From: Isochrysis galbana
Lineage: Eukaryota > Haptophyta > Isochrysidales > Isochrysidaceae
NCBI GenBank assembly: GCA_018136815.1
Contig: CM030931.1
Location: 9,807,072-9,871,071 of the forward strand
Reading direction: 5' to 3'
Length of the DNA: 64,000 bases
Positions 19,787 to 30,600 of the stretch are shown piece after piece. Each line of letters opens with the position of its first letter. The first letter of the stretch is position 1. Below the pieces are notes generated by a model. That model had not been told where the DNA came from. It made no database searches and was given only the letters and a program-made list of their open reading frames with translations. A program made the translations under genes and the position numbers.

Positions 19787-22700
19787 TTAATTGGCTTCAG
19801 ATTGTGATCCAGCCGCCATGGCAGAGGACGTGTCCTTGGAGCCATCGTTGCAAGTTTGGCTGTGAGTTGCATCGCGGACCGAGCTAGTACTATCGTCCAC
19901 AACCGTGGATTGTTTACAAGAAACTAGTTCGGCCCTAGGCATGTGATACCCGCCCGCCCCCGTTCCCATGTGATCATTGGCACCGGCCGTCGGTTTCTCG
20001 CTGTCACGATCGGGCGTGGGCGATATGGAGCGGCGCGAGCTCGTAGGGGAAATCGTCCGACGTGAAGATGCCTCGGATCCACTGTCCCTCTTCCACAATG
20101 CCGCCGAGCTCTGGAGCGCTCCACGCATCAAAGCGTCGGATGCCGCAAGACTCTCTCTTGCCTTTGCCTGCTTTCTTTTTCGTTCCGCATTCGCCCTCGT
20201 AGCGGCAGCAATGGAGTTGGCGTCTCGAACCAAAGATGTGCGCTGACGAGGCCCACCTCCGTCGAATTCCTCTTCTAACGCGCTTTCTAGAAATTCAGAA
20301 TCCTCCGATAACTCACTCGGAGCCACTCCAGAGTACCGCCGCCCGCCGCCAAGCATGGATAGGGAGCTACTGAGCGGGGCCGTGGGCAATAATCCTCGCT
20401 CCTTGGCCTTTTTGAGCTCTTGCGTCTTGCGCCACTGCGATACATTCGAGTTCCGAATGGCCCCTACCTCCCACTGAGAGAGCTCATACTCCGCATCGTC
20501 GAGCTTCTCTTTTAGCGCGAGGAGCTGCTTCATCTGTGCACGGTGCTTCTGACGCAGCTCTGCCGCACCGACGACAGCCTTCTCTTCAGTCTCCTTGAGC
20601 TCGAGTTGATGCTTCTGTTTGAGCATCGTGATGTGCTCCTTGAGCTCGGTCGCCTCCATCCTCGACGATGCGAGCTCCGACTCGAGAGTCGTAACTCGGG
20701 CGCGGATTCTAGGGAGCGCTTGCATCGCGTCGCTGGCTGTGTCGGCCAGTGGTGCGAGCTGCTCGTCGGCGTGAGACGCAAGTGCGCCGACTGCGCCGCA
20801 CAACTCCCGAAGGTAGTCGTCTGCGTAGTGGAAGGCGCGTGACTGATCCAGCTCAAGCATGTACATTTCAAACGCAGCGTCGCGCGATTCTTGCAATGGA
20901 TCTACCACATCAGACAGCGTTGCTGAAGCCATTTCCACTTCGAAAGCACTGTCACGGAATGGTGTCAGCTCGGAAATGTTTGCAGTCTGCTCCTGAATCG
21001 CATGCACCATCTTCATAACATCGCCACGCAACCCAACAAAAGAGAGGTTGGAGAGTATCGTCAGCACCTCTTTTTGCAAGCCGTGTTGCTCCGCAGCGAG
21101 TGCTTTGTATTTTCGCTCCGTCATTTGCTCTGCCTCCTGAGTCGATGCGGTGAGTCTACGCTGGTGCTTGAGACGCTCCTCGTAATCCGCCACCACGGCG
21201 GCCTCCTTCTCAGAATACGCAGCCACCTCTGCCTTGATTTTCTCGACCTGGGATTCTAGCTCTTGGATGGTGCACTTGCTCAATTCTAGCTCGTTCTCCG
21301 TCGCCATCACCATGATGTCCTTTGCTTTGAGGTCCATGTTGAGCGCGTCGAGCTTGCGCTGCACTTTCCCAACCTCATCTCGGAGCTCTGCCTGATACCC
21401 ATCCACCTTGCCTTGGAGGTAGCGCATGTTCGCCTCTTGCGCGTCGTACCGTTCCTCAGCCTTCTTTTTGCCCTCCAGCGCCCGGTCCCGCTCCGCCTTG
21501 AGCTGTGTATTCGCCGAACGCAGCTCCGTTAGTTCCAACTTCAACTCCGAGATCTCCTCAACCATCTTCATCCGGGAATCGCTCAAGTCGTCGATCTGCG
21601 TTTGGGCCTCCTCGAGACTCGTGTCACGCGTGCCAATGATGATCTTCAGCGACTTGATCTCCTCGCGCAAAAATCCAGCGGTTCTCGACGCCTCGTCGCG
21701 CTCCTCGCTAACGATGGCGAGCGTATTCTGGTGCTCTCTTTGAGCTGCCTCGAACTCCTCTACGGCGCGCGTAGCTGCTGCCTCCAGCCGCACCACGTCG
21801 GCACGGGCGCGCTCCAGCTCGAGCAAATCTGCAGAGTCTTGTTCTCGTACGTTCGCACGCTCCTCGCCTTGCAGACCGTTTTCCTCGTCTTCTTCTTCAG
21901 CTATATGCACGTTGGGTTCCTCAGCTTCGAGCTCTCTCCGGAGAGTATCCAACTCGCTCGTTGCACGAGCCACGTCCTCTTTGAGGTCCTGGATGTCCTT
22001 ATCCCTCAATGTCACCTCTGCCTTGGCCACTTCCTTCTCCGACTCAGCACGCCCGAGTTGTGCTCTTAGCGTGGGGATCTGACGCACCTCCTCCTTCACA
22101 GCCGCGAGGCGAGCGGTCAGGTGCTGTGCTGCCATATCGGAGGACTGCCTCGCTTCCTCCTCCCTCCTTAGTAACCGTTGCAGCTCCGTTGCACGGTCGC
22201 GTGCCCTCTCAGCTTCGCCAATCGCGCCCTCCAGCTGTTCCCTGACAACCTGGAGCTCGCTCAAGGCGCTCTTCGTCCGCAGCCGCTCCGCTTCAAGGAC
22301 CTCACGTTCGCGTGCGCTCTCTGCATTGGCAGCCTCCCTCGCAGCCTGAGCTGCAGCACGCATCTTCTCGATCTCTCGCTGATGATTACGTTCGACAGCG
22401 GCCAGTGCAGACGTGTACCCTAGCTCACCTGATCAAGAACGTGAAGGTGGAGGACACCAGGCCAGAATTGAGTGCGTATGGGCGGTGAAGTAGCAGCGCT
22501 GATGAGTAAGAGAGCAAGCACAAGCTTGCGTCCCGCAAGAGGGCATACGGACGGCCGCATGAGGCCATTTCTTGTGCCACTCGCTCACCTGCATCAACAC
22601 GCTCCATGAGGGTTGCGAAACTGGACCACACGCGCCCAAGCAGCACCGCCCGGTTGGGCGACGACCTGAATATCTCTTCCAGCAATGAGAAGAAGCCGGA

Positions 22701-23755
22701 CGTGTACACGTAGAAGGCCTGTATTCCAAAAGCAATAGAGCGGTTAGTCTCAGGGCTGATCTTCACGTGACCAAGATGGGCAACAAGAGGCCGCTGCACC
22801 AAAGGAGGCCACTGAGAGCAACGAGCCTTTCACCTGCAAAAGGCGGTCGACCTCTGCCCTGGTGAGGCGCGACTCTTGCACGAGCTGCGGGGTGAGCCCT
22901 ACCCTCTCAAGTTCTTCACTGATCATACCCCAGTTTTGCTCCACCGCCTTGAGAGATCGGATTGCTGGCGGTGGAGCAAATTGCTGGGAGGCGCCGTTCA
23001 CGCCGTGCATCTGCTTCGGGTGGGTTTCGACGATGGAAAGGTGGGGCATCGAGGGAAGAGTGGCGAAAGCTGGCGCAGCTGACGAAGTTGGCTGTGTAGG
23101 CTTTGAGCCCACACGGTACGCAATGACATTCCGTGGAGTCGGACTGGCTTTGGACTGCTCAAATACTGCAGAAAGATTTTCGTGGTCGTCCGAGTCGACG
23201 ACGCGATTGAGAGGCGGCGACTCGACCTCGAGGGTCGCACCTGGCCCATCAGCCTGACGCGACAGCATGGCCGCCTTGAGATTGTTATTGGGGCCCGAAG
23301 ACTGCCTGTCACGAGAGGCCTCGCGTACTGGTCGGCGTTTCTCGGACGGCTTTGGCACACCAGGCGGCGATGGCAGCACGTGCATCCCAAGACCAACGGG
23401 TGCCGAGACTGCGAGCGGGACATCGTTTCGGTGCGCAGGAGGATAGGTCACATCGGCCACCGGGTCTGCGACGCTTGACCTTCTGTTGGCTGCCACCCCG
23501 TCGAGCAGTAGGCTCTCAGGCTCTTTCTTGCGTACGGCGCCGAAGCCTGCAGGTGGAGAGTACGGGATAAGGTTTACATTGTCGACCGGTGAGGCGGAGC
23601 GACCGTCGCAATGCTCAGGGAGGGCGGGCCGCACGTGTGTGGGTCCATGCGGACATCGGCTGTTCGCCTCGCTCTGCGCAGCCGGCGTTACACACCTCTT
23701 ACTTTATAGTAGTAGTACCAATAGTACTACAGTAGAGTTCGACTTTCTCTGACAT
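19787..23755 (-). CDS. Large coiled-coil protein with TSNAXIP1-like N-terminal domain
   Basis: Proposed exons: 23755-23703, 23659-22834, 22718-22589, 22419-19787 (about 1213 aa). An acceptor 9 bases earlier (22428) for the last exon keeps the frame as well. The first exon starts at ATG 23755 (MSEKVELYC); its 43-nt intron has GTAAGA/AACAG borders and restores the frame, whereas the next exon has no ATG near its start. After a disordered Pro/Ser-rich 200 residues, the text VGLTPQLVQESRLTRAEVDRL, then AFYVYTSGFFSLLEEIF and RVWSSFATLMERVDAGY, resembles the N-terminal domain of translin-associated factor X-interacting protein 1, a cilium-linked family. The last 870 residues are almost unbroken heptads rich in Glu, Arg, Leu and Ala, ending in a Ser-rich tail. 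A structural role in the flagellar or basal-body apparatus is inferred. Confidence 0.7.
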
Positions 23756-24164
23756 AGAACAAAACTTAGAGTACTCTATTTGAAGTTCGGAGTCGAAGAT
23801 CCCGGCTACTGCCACTAGCCACTAGCCACTAGAACCCTAGAGGCTTTCTAAAAGTGTCTCGGGGCTCTAGGAGACCGCGTACAAAACCAAAAAACCTCAC
23901 AATTGCTTCATCCCACTCTTGACTCTTGGCTCACAACCCTAATTAGTCCTCCACTCGTCCTCGTCCTTCTCCTTCTCACAGAGTGACAATGTGAACATGT
24001 GAACAAGATCGAACAAGAACCCGAAAGCGAAAGCCCAGACGACTTACGACTAGGGCGGTCAAACAGCTATTTTAACTTCTAAGGGGGGAAATTGACCAAG
24101 CCAAGATTGAGGATTCATCACGAGATTTTTTGGATGATATATGATATGCATATGCTGACTGCTG
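23756..24164. other. Intergenic 5' flank, no recognisable feature
   Basis: Upstream of the coiled-coil gene. Contains short triplications (GCCACTAGCCACTAGCCACTAG near 23810) and nothing else recognisable. Confidence 0.5.
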
Positions 24165-24275
24165 ACTGGATACTGGATAGGTGTTACACTAATCTTATGA
24201 TTGGTCGCCATGGAGGGGGGCCTCGCGCCCCCCCCCCCCCCCACTCTCTCGACTCCCTCATGGGGATGGGGGGCG
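24165..24275 (-). repeat. MITE-type end, inverted copy of 19100-19185
   Basis: ACTAATCTTATGATTGGTCG, then CCATGGAGGGGGGCC, a C run and ACTCTCTCGACTCCCTCATG match the reverse complement of 19100-19185 almost base for base. The two copies flank the coiled-coil gene in opposite orientation. Confidence 0.75.
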
Positions 24276-24289
24276 AGAACCATCCACCC

Positions 24290-24740
24290 CCCCTGCGCTG
24301 CCTCTTGGCATGCAGGGGGAACTCACCCAGTCTGCCCAGACTCAGACTCTCCCAGAGAGCTGGGCACAGAACGCACGCCTTGGCCCGCGTTGGCCTACTT
24401 CTCGCTCTGACCAACCCCTCCTCCCCCAGGGCCCCCCTGATAAGGACCCCCCAGCCAGCTCCTGTCGACCGGCAGGGGCGCGAGAGCCAGCGAGGGAGAG
24501 GCAGGAGGGGCCAAGGCCATGCCCCAGCCTCACCTGCCCCCTGAGCTGCGCTCCCAGGCCCCTGCAGGCTGCAGGCCTCTTGGGGACCTGAAGAGGGGCC
24601 GCAGGCGCGCGCCATGGGCCAGAGCCGCAGGGAAGAGAGGAGGAAGAGGGAAGAGGGAGGGGAGGTGGGAGCGGGGGCACCAGATTCAGGAGGGAAGGGT
24701 CGCGGCTCGCCGCGGCCACTCGCCTAGGCGAGAGAGATTA
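24290..24740 (+). repeat. Copy of a GC-rich dispersed repeat
   Basis: GCCAGCGAGGGAGAGGCAGG, GGGGCCAAGGCCATGCCCCA and CTGCCCCCTGAGCTG follow the same order as at 35935-36000 and, reversed, at 59055-59130. All frames across it are shadows of the repeat. Confidence 0.7.
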
Positions 24741-25029
24741 GCGCTTCTGGACTTCTGGTCTCCTATTCACGAGTGCCCCCCCCCTGCCCCTGCGTTGTTT
24801 TTACCCGAAAGGGGGTTTCTGCCAGGATGACGGGAGGCATGGGGAGAGCTAAGCATGTATGGGAGGGGAAGATGAATTGGTTTAGTTGGTGGGAAGCCCA
24901 GAAATTTCAACCGAAGCTATCCTTGAGGCACAAAGGCCAGAGTCCTACGAATGCATGGAAATCGTAGGACGCGGTCCTGTAATGTAGGACGGAACCGGCG
25001 ATGAATAGACAATGTGGGGGATTTTGTGG

Positions 25030-25165
25030 GGTTGGCCCTCCGATGGCCCCAGCGAGCATCCGCCCCCCCGGCAGAGGCCAGATTCGCCCCTCCGATGGGT
25101 CCAGCGAGCATCCGCCTGCCGGAGGTGTGCCCAGCCGGCATCCGCCCGCCGGTTGAGTCCAGATC
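25030..25165 (+). repeat. Short tandem repeat of a GC-rich unit
   Basis: The unit TCCGATGG-CCCAGCGAGCATCCGCC occurs at about 25039 and 25097, with a degenerate third CCAGCCGGCATCCGCCCGCC at 25130. The surrounding 24740-25460 shows no recognised gene. Confidence 0.6.
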
Positions 25166-25499
25166 CGGCAAAAAATTTTTTTTCGGCCAGGACCGTTCGG
25201 CGTCGGGGGTCGAACCGCGCAGACTTTTCGGGGTCGGTCCGTCCCGTGGCAGGCCCCTGTCGGGGCAAGCCACGAGGCCCATGTGCCATCATCCTGCTCA
25301 GTCTTCCGGCAGGATCTATAGCTTCGCCTTTTTGGCGAGGCCGCCCGCGTGCCGGCCGCTGTGTGTTCGAGGAGCTGGCTGCCGCCGCGCCTGGCTGCCC
25401 CTGGCTGCCCCTGGCCGCGCCTGGCTACGTGCCGTCGGTGCGCGCCTCTGCGCCCCGCTGCACAGGTCATCCCCCAGCTGCACGCAGCCCGCACGCAGC

Positions 25500-26286
25500 C
25501 GCGCGCGGGCTCATGGTGGGGTGAGACTGGAAGAAACCGGAGGGGAAAGCGACCAAATGAAGGCAAGACGCCTTTTTATGAAGTACATCCATAACATTGA
25601 TTTCGTCCATTTCGCGCTTAAACTGTTCTTGTCGGGCTTTGGTTTCATTAAGTACATCCATAACATTGAATTCGTCCAGAGACTTCTGCAGCTCATCTTT
25701 CTTTAAGTCATTCTGCATCAACTTTGGTTCAACTTCCTGTCGGTCTTCAACCTCAACTTTCTTTAGGTCTTCAGTGTCAAGCTTCTGCAGCTCAGCTTTC
25801 TTCAAAAACATTTTCCGTTTGCCTCGAGTACTAACAAGTGCAGTCAGATTGAATTTGTCAAGGAACTTTTGCAGCTCACCTTCCTTTGACGCCTTGCTGA
25901 TATCAATGTTGATCTCATCACACGTCGACTTCTTACACTTCTTTACAAGTTTAGGATGGCATACCGTAGAAGTTGTGTTGTATCTTCCACTCGCCAAATC
26001 CACCCTCGAGGCATTTGGTTTTCACGGCATCAACCTCGGAGGATTTTATAATCTCAGCACGCGGGCGCGCGTCAGACCCTTCACCTTCCATCCCATAGTA
26101 AACATAGAACGGATGATGGTATGTGTTGCAGCACTTACAAATGGGGTCGAAGGCGGTGTAATTGTACTCCAGACACGAATATTCGGTCATTTCTACCGTT
26201 AAGTCTTGGGCCGAAGTGAGCCCCTTGATATCCTCCCCGACCCCCCACTCAGCTTGTGGTGACGCCAAGAATTTTTTTCTCCGCAC
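25500..26286 (-). CDS. Hypothetical repeat-containing protein, structure uncertain or broken
   Basis: Two overlapping frames. The upstream one (26286-25951) carries a Cys/Tyr-rich stretch CLEYNYTAFDPICKCCNTYH. The downstream one (26003-25500) is Lys/Glu-rich with two 25-residue units sharing DE[FI]NVMDVL; the matching DNA repeats lie at 25576 and 25651. A GTATGC donor near 25962 and internal GTGAGC sites mean the frames could be joined by splicing, but no single model is convincing. The AT-richer base use differs from the flanks. No family is recognised; it may be a decayed gene. Confidence 0.35.
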
Positions 26287-26289
26287 TCA

Positions 26290-26385
26290 TGTAGAGCACG
26301 TTCGAACCCCTCCGCGGGGGGCCCGAGAGAGAGGGGAGTCGCGCCGGCGCGCTCCATCGCGACCAAGTATAAACTTAGTTGTGAT
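26290..26385 (+). repeat. MITE end (GGCGCGCTCCATCGCGACC family)
   Basis: GGGGGGCCCGAGAGAGAGGG, GTCGCGCCGGCGCGCTCC and ATCGCGACCAAGTATAAACT then TAGTTG: the same terminal module as at 38755-38825, 51450-52585 and, reversed, 41634-41700. Confidence 0.75.
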
Positions 26386-27698
26386 TGCAATCACTGAAGT
26401 AGATAGAGAAACGCGGGGAAGATAGCGAATTAAACCTATTTGCGAGGCGCCTAGGAGGAAGAAAGGTGGGGAAACTTCCCTTCTCTTCGAGGGAAAGAGA
26501 GAGGGCGCTCCACAACCCAAGCTCCTATGCGTCCAAGCGAAGCTTTTGACCGAGAACGAGAACGAGAGAATTATAACGATAATACCGAACGACGAAGAGA
26601 AGCCTAACGAGTGTCGATTCGCGAATGCGACACTCCTAGAGGCCAGCGCAGGGGGCCCCCATGATGAGCCGCCCAGCCGGCCCAGCTGGGGGGACCTGCA
26701 GGTCCCCCTAGAGGGGGGCCATGGCTCGCGCAGGCGGCATGCGACGACCTGAGAGCGAAGAAAAGCACAAAAAGCGCCAAAAAAATTGACCGTCACACAC
26801 AGATCAAAAATAAATGTAAGAAATGCGAAAAATTGCATTAGTCCGCAGGTGAACGACAACAGGCAACTGTGAGACATCGGCGATGGAGCGGCGTGTATTC
26901 GAGAAGAGAACGACACAAGACACAAGAGACCCCGAGAATGGAGAGACATAATAAGGTGAGCAACGCACGCGTTTACGTTTGTCTACAGAATACAGGCCTG
27001 CCCGGCCCGTCGTAGTGCACGCGGGCCCACCCCCCCTTGGGGGGGGTAGTGGGTACGGGGGTGAGAGTGTGGGGGCCTTAGGCGATGGCGAGCGAGACAC
27101 CGGAGTGGTGTGAGTCACTAGCAGCGTAGCGGACACCTTCAAGAATATTTTTTTCTCTTTGCCTCTCGTACTGAGTGAAGCTAAAGCCACACGGCGATGC
27201 CGCGTGTTATGCACAAGCAAGCGCCTCATGAATGGCGAGCGAGCAAGGATGCCAAACACACAAGCAAATGTGGTGCAATCTAGGATTCACATACATTACG
27301 CACGAGCACGTCGGGATGACTCCATTCGATCCTCGGTCGTTGTGTGTCGAGGCAACACGATTATCGACTTTGCCCATTCTTCGCGGTGAGCAAGAGAAGA
27401 GGGCCGCTTCAAAGATGCCCCGAAATCATTAATGGACTACATCAAGGGTGGCGTCGCGCGGTCAGTTCAAGATGGCGTAACTGGCCATCCCGAAAGCGGC
27501 GTCATTCGGTAACCTTACCGATAGAGTGGCAACTGTAGACCTGTTCCCGACAAGAGCGGAGTCTTATGGCCCTCAATCCACGGATGAAGGTGAAGCGCGT
27601 CCATGGACATAGCAGATATTCACGAGTGCCACGTGAAGTGCGGAGTCGTTGTCATCGTCTTGCTAAAACAAACTTTTGTCTCGATAGTTGACGAGCGA
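26386..27698. other. Intergenic, no recognisable gene
   Basis: About 1.3 kb downstream of the myosin gene. It holds a GGGCCC-rich hairpin-prone stretch near 26650-26720 and CCCCCCTTGGGGGGG at about 27030. No frame shows a recognisable protein. Confidence 0.5.
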
Positions 27699-30600
27699 CT
27701 ACGACTTCTTTCTACCAAAGCTCATCTTCCTCACAATGGAGCCGCCCACTGACTCCTTCTTGGGTGGATCACTGGCATTCGATGAGAATGTAGAAACATC
27801 AGCATCCTTCTTCTTCGAACGGCCAAAGGAAAGCACGCGAGTAAGCCCACCCGACTTCTTGCCAAAGGAATCGGAACGGGTTTCGATTGTCCCTGACTTA
27901 GATCGCTTGCCGAAGGAAAGCTTGCGCTGATTCGCTTTTAGCTGGCGAAGCTCATCCTCAGGGTCGACGTCTGCGCCGAAGCCAGCCATCCGTGCCTGGC
28001 GCACTTGCAGTTGATCGCGCAGCTTATCCCGTTCCCGTTGCGCTGCGTCGAGCTGCTGTTGCATCGCTGCCTTCAGCTCGGCCATGGCTCCGGGGCTCAT
28101 CGCCATAACCTCCTGGTAGACGCGCAGCTCGGCCACGCTTGCTTCCATCTGCTGTCGCGACTTGATCACTGCCTCCACCTTATTCCACGCTGCCGACGCC
28201 TCCTCCTCGGTGATCTTGCGTCGCTGGCGCAAGACGCGCACGTCACGAGCTACGTCGAGGGTTTCGTCGTCAAGAACAAGCTTCTTCGATTGCTCACGCT
28301 TGAGCTGCCCCTTGAACTCCTCCAGTTTGGCCTCCAGGCCCTCCGTGCTAGCAGCCGCCTGCTCCTCTGGGATGATGACGCAGGCGCAATATTCGCATAT
28401 AAAGTCTGAAACGGGCATAAAGGGCGTCACGTCGATAAGGGACTGGCGCATGGTGCCCGAGTGCATGCACACAGCGTTACAGTCGTCGAATTGGCCGGAG
28501 CCAGCCTCAAAGAACATCTCTTGTGATTTGTGAAGCAGGTCAATCATGTGCTGTGTTTTGAGGAGCGAAAGCTTCTTCTCGTGGAGCAGCTGCTGCGCGA
28601 TGCGTAGCTTCGCCTCCGAACGTGCCCGCTTGACGTTCGACACACCCAGGAGCATCGTGATGGCGAAGCGTTGCATTGTCTCAATATCTTCGGCTTGCAG
28701 CATGATGCCACCGAAACTGTTGACCTGCGCACCGATGCTGAAGGTCGCGTCTTTCTTGATGTCCACCTTGGATATATGACCGAGCGTTGACGTGTTCAGA
28801 CTGACCACCTGCGATGGCCACAGCCGTAGTCCGAGAGGGAGCTCGGGCTGGGTCGACAGCATGAAGATGAGAAGCGCATCGCCGACGACGACTGCATAGC
28901 GGTCCGACCACGATGCCTCGGCGCTCTTGCGCACGCGCATCATTGACGCGGTGACGAGTGAACCCTTCGCGGTCTTGGTGAGAAGCAACTTCGCGCCGTT
29001 GCCCGGTGCCCTCTTGGAGTTGAAGAAGCCTGAGCGAGGTGCCATTGAGCCCATGGCATGAGCCTTCAGGCGTGACATCTTCGACATGTGCTTACCACCA
29101 CCGCCGGCGCCAGTGGTGTATGGGGTCTCCTCGTCGCCATTGATACCGATGCCATATCCACGGCCTCCGCTTGACTTGTAGTCCAGCGCGGCAGTGGCTG
29201 CTAGGAGCTCCTTCGGATTCTGGATGCCGCGCGGACCCGTCTCGATATGTGCGGCGCTGTGTGATAGCATAAGCTGCTGCTGCTCTTCCTCATCGTCTGA
29301 GTCCTGCACGATCATGTCGGAGCCGTCCGACATCGCGTCGTCGTCCTCGACGACTAGGCCGTGCTGGCGATCGAACTCCTCGATCTCCTCGATATTGCCC
29401 TCGGCGTGGGCCTTCTGAACAGCAGCAATGGCTGCCTCGGGGTCCTCGCCGCGTTCCTCCGCAAGCTGGGCGGCACGCTGCTCGCGTCGCTCCTGCACGC
29501 GCTCCGCCTTAGTACGGCGCACAACACCTCCTGAGTAGGTGTGCTTGAGGCCGGTACCGGCGGCGGCCTGTGAGCCCAGCATCATGCGATCGACGCGAGT
29601 ATTGGTAGCGGTGTAGCCACCGGCCTCGCGTTTCTCTTTCTCTCGGCGGTCGCGCTCCTCCATTGCCTCCCGGCGCTCTCGGATCTTGCGCTCACGCTCC
29701 TCCATGATACGAGCCTTTTTCGCCTCTTCGGCGGAGATCTTTAGGGCGTTGTACACGCGTTTGGCCTTGATGGCGCGAACGCCTGCCTGAATCAGCAAAA
29801 TGCCCTTGGCACGATTTTTGCGCAGGTTCCGTGCGTTCAGGCCGCGGGCCGCTTTCTGCATGTTCACAACGGCGTTGCCGTACCGGATCTCCTTCGCGCG
29901 TCGCACCCATGAGTGGCCGATAGAAGCGGCGATGGCAGCCGCATTGCGCATCATGCGAAGCGCCCGGAGGCGTCGCATCTTGGCCTCGAGGAAGATAGTG
30001 CAACGGACGGCCGAGATGGCGCGGCGGAAGCGCCATAGGGCGAGCACGCGCGCCATGCGCTTGAAGAACTTGTCATCAAGCTTCCGCGACCCATCCATGA
30101 GTGAGTCCACAAAGGCAAGCTTTGTGGACTTGAAGAAGGCCTTAGTGAGCCCAAGCAAGAAATCTGTGCGGCCAAGCTCCAGGGAAGTAAGAAGAGTGGT
30201 CGCGAACTGTGCAGCAGGCAGGTTCTGGAACTTCGCTGGGCACATCGGCTTAAATGACTCCTCGAGGGTGCTGAAAGGGATGCGTACGGAGTAGCCCGCC
30301 GAGAGCAAGCGCACGGCGTCGACCATGCCCGAATTACGCAGCTGGTCGAGCACAAGCCACTTGTTGAACTTGTGAGGCACCTGCTCCTGGTTGGGCTTGA
30401 TACAGCGCACGAAGTGCGAATGGGTTGCTCGGAGAGTGCGCATGAGGTCGTCGAGCTGGCGCTGATACTTGTCAACAACGAAGCCCGAGCGCTTCGAGCC
30501 GCCCCTGGCGCCGCCAGTAATCGCATTGATCGAACCAACCGAGAAGATTTGCGCAAGGATCGGCGACGTGGACGAGGACATGCAGAGCTGCAGGTCCTCG

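Noticed and set aside
24184-24719. Several 90-150-codon frames on both strands
   Set aside because: Lie in a dispersed repeat that also occurs at 35.9 and 59.1 kb with different frames open.
25180-25230. tRNA-like GGGTCGAACCGCGCAG (a GTTCGA-type arm)
   Set aside because: No acceptor stem, D-arm or anticodon arm can be built around it.
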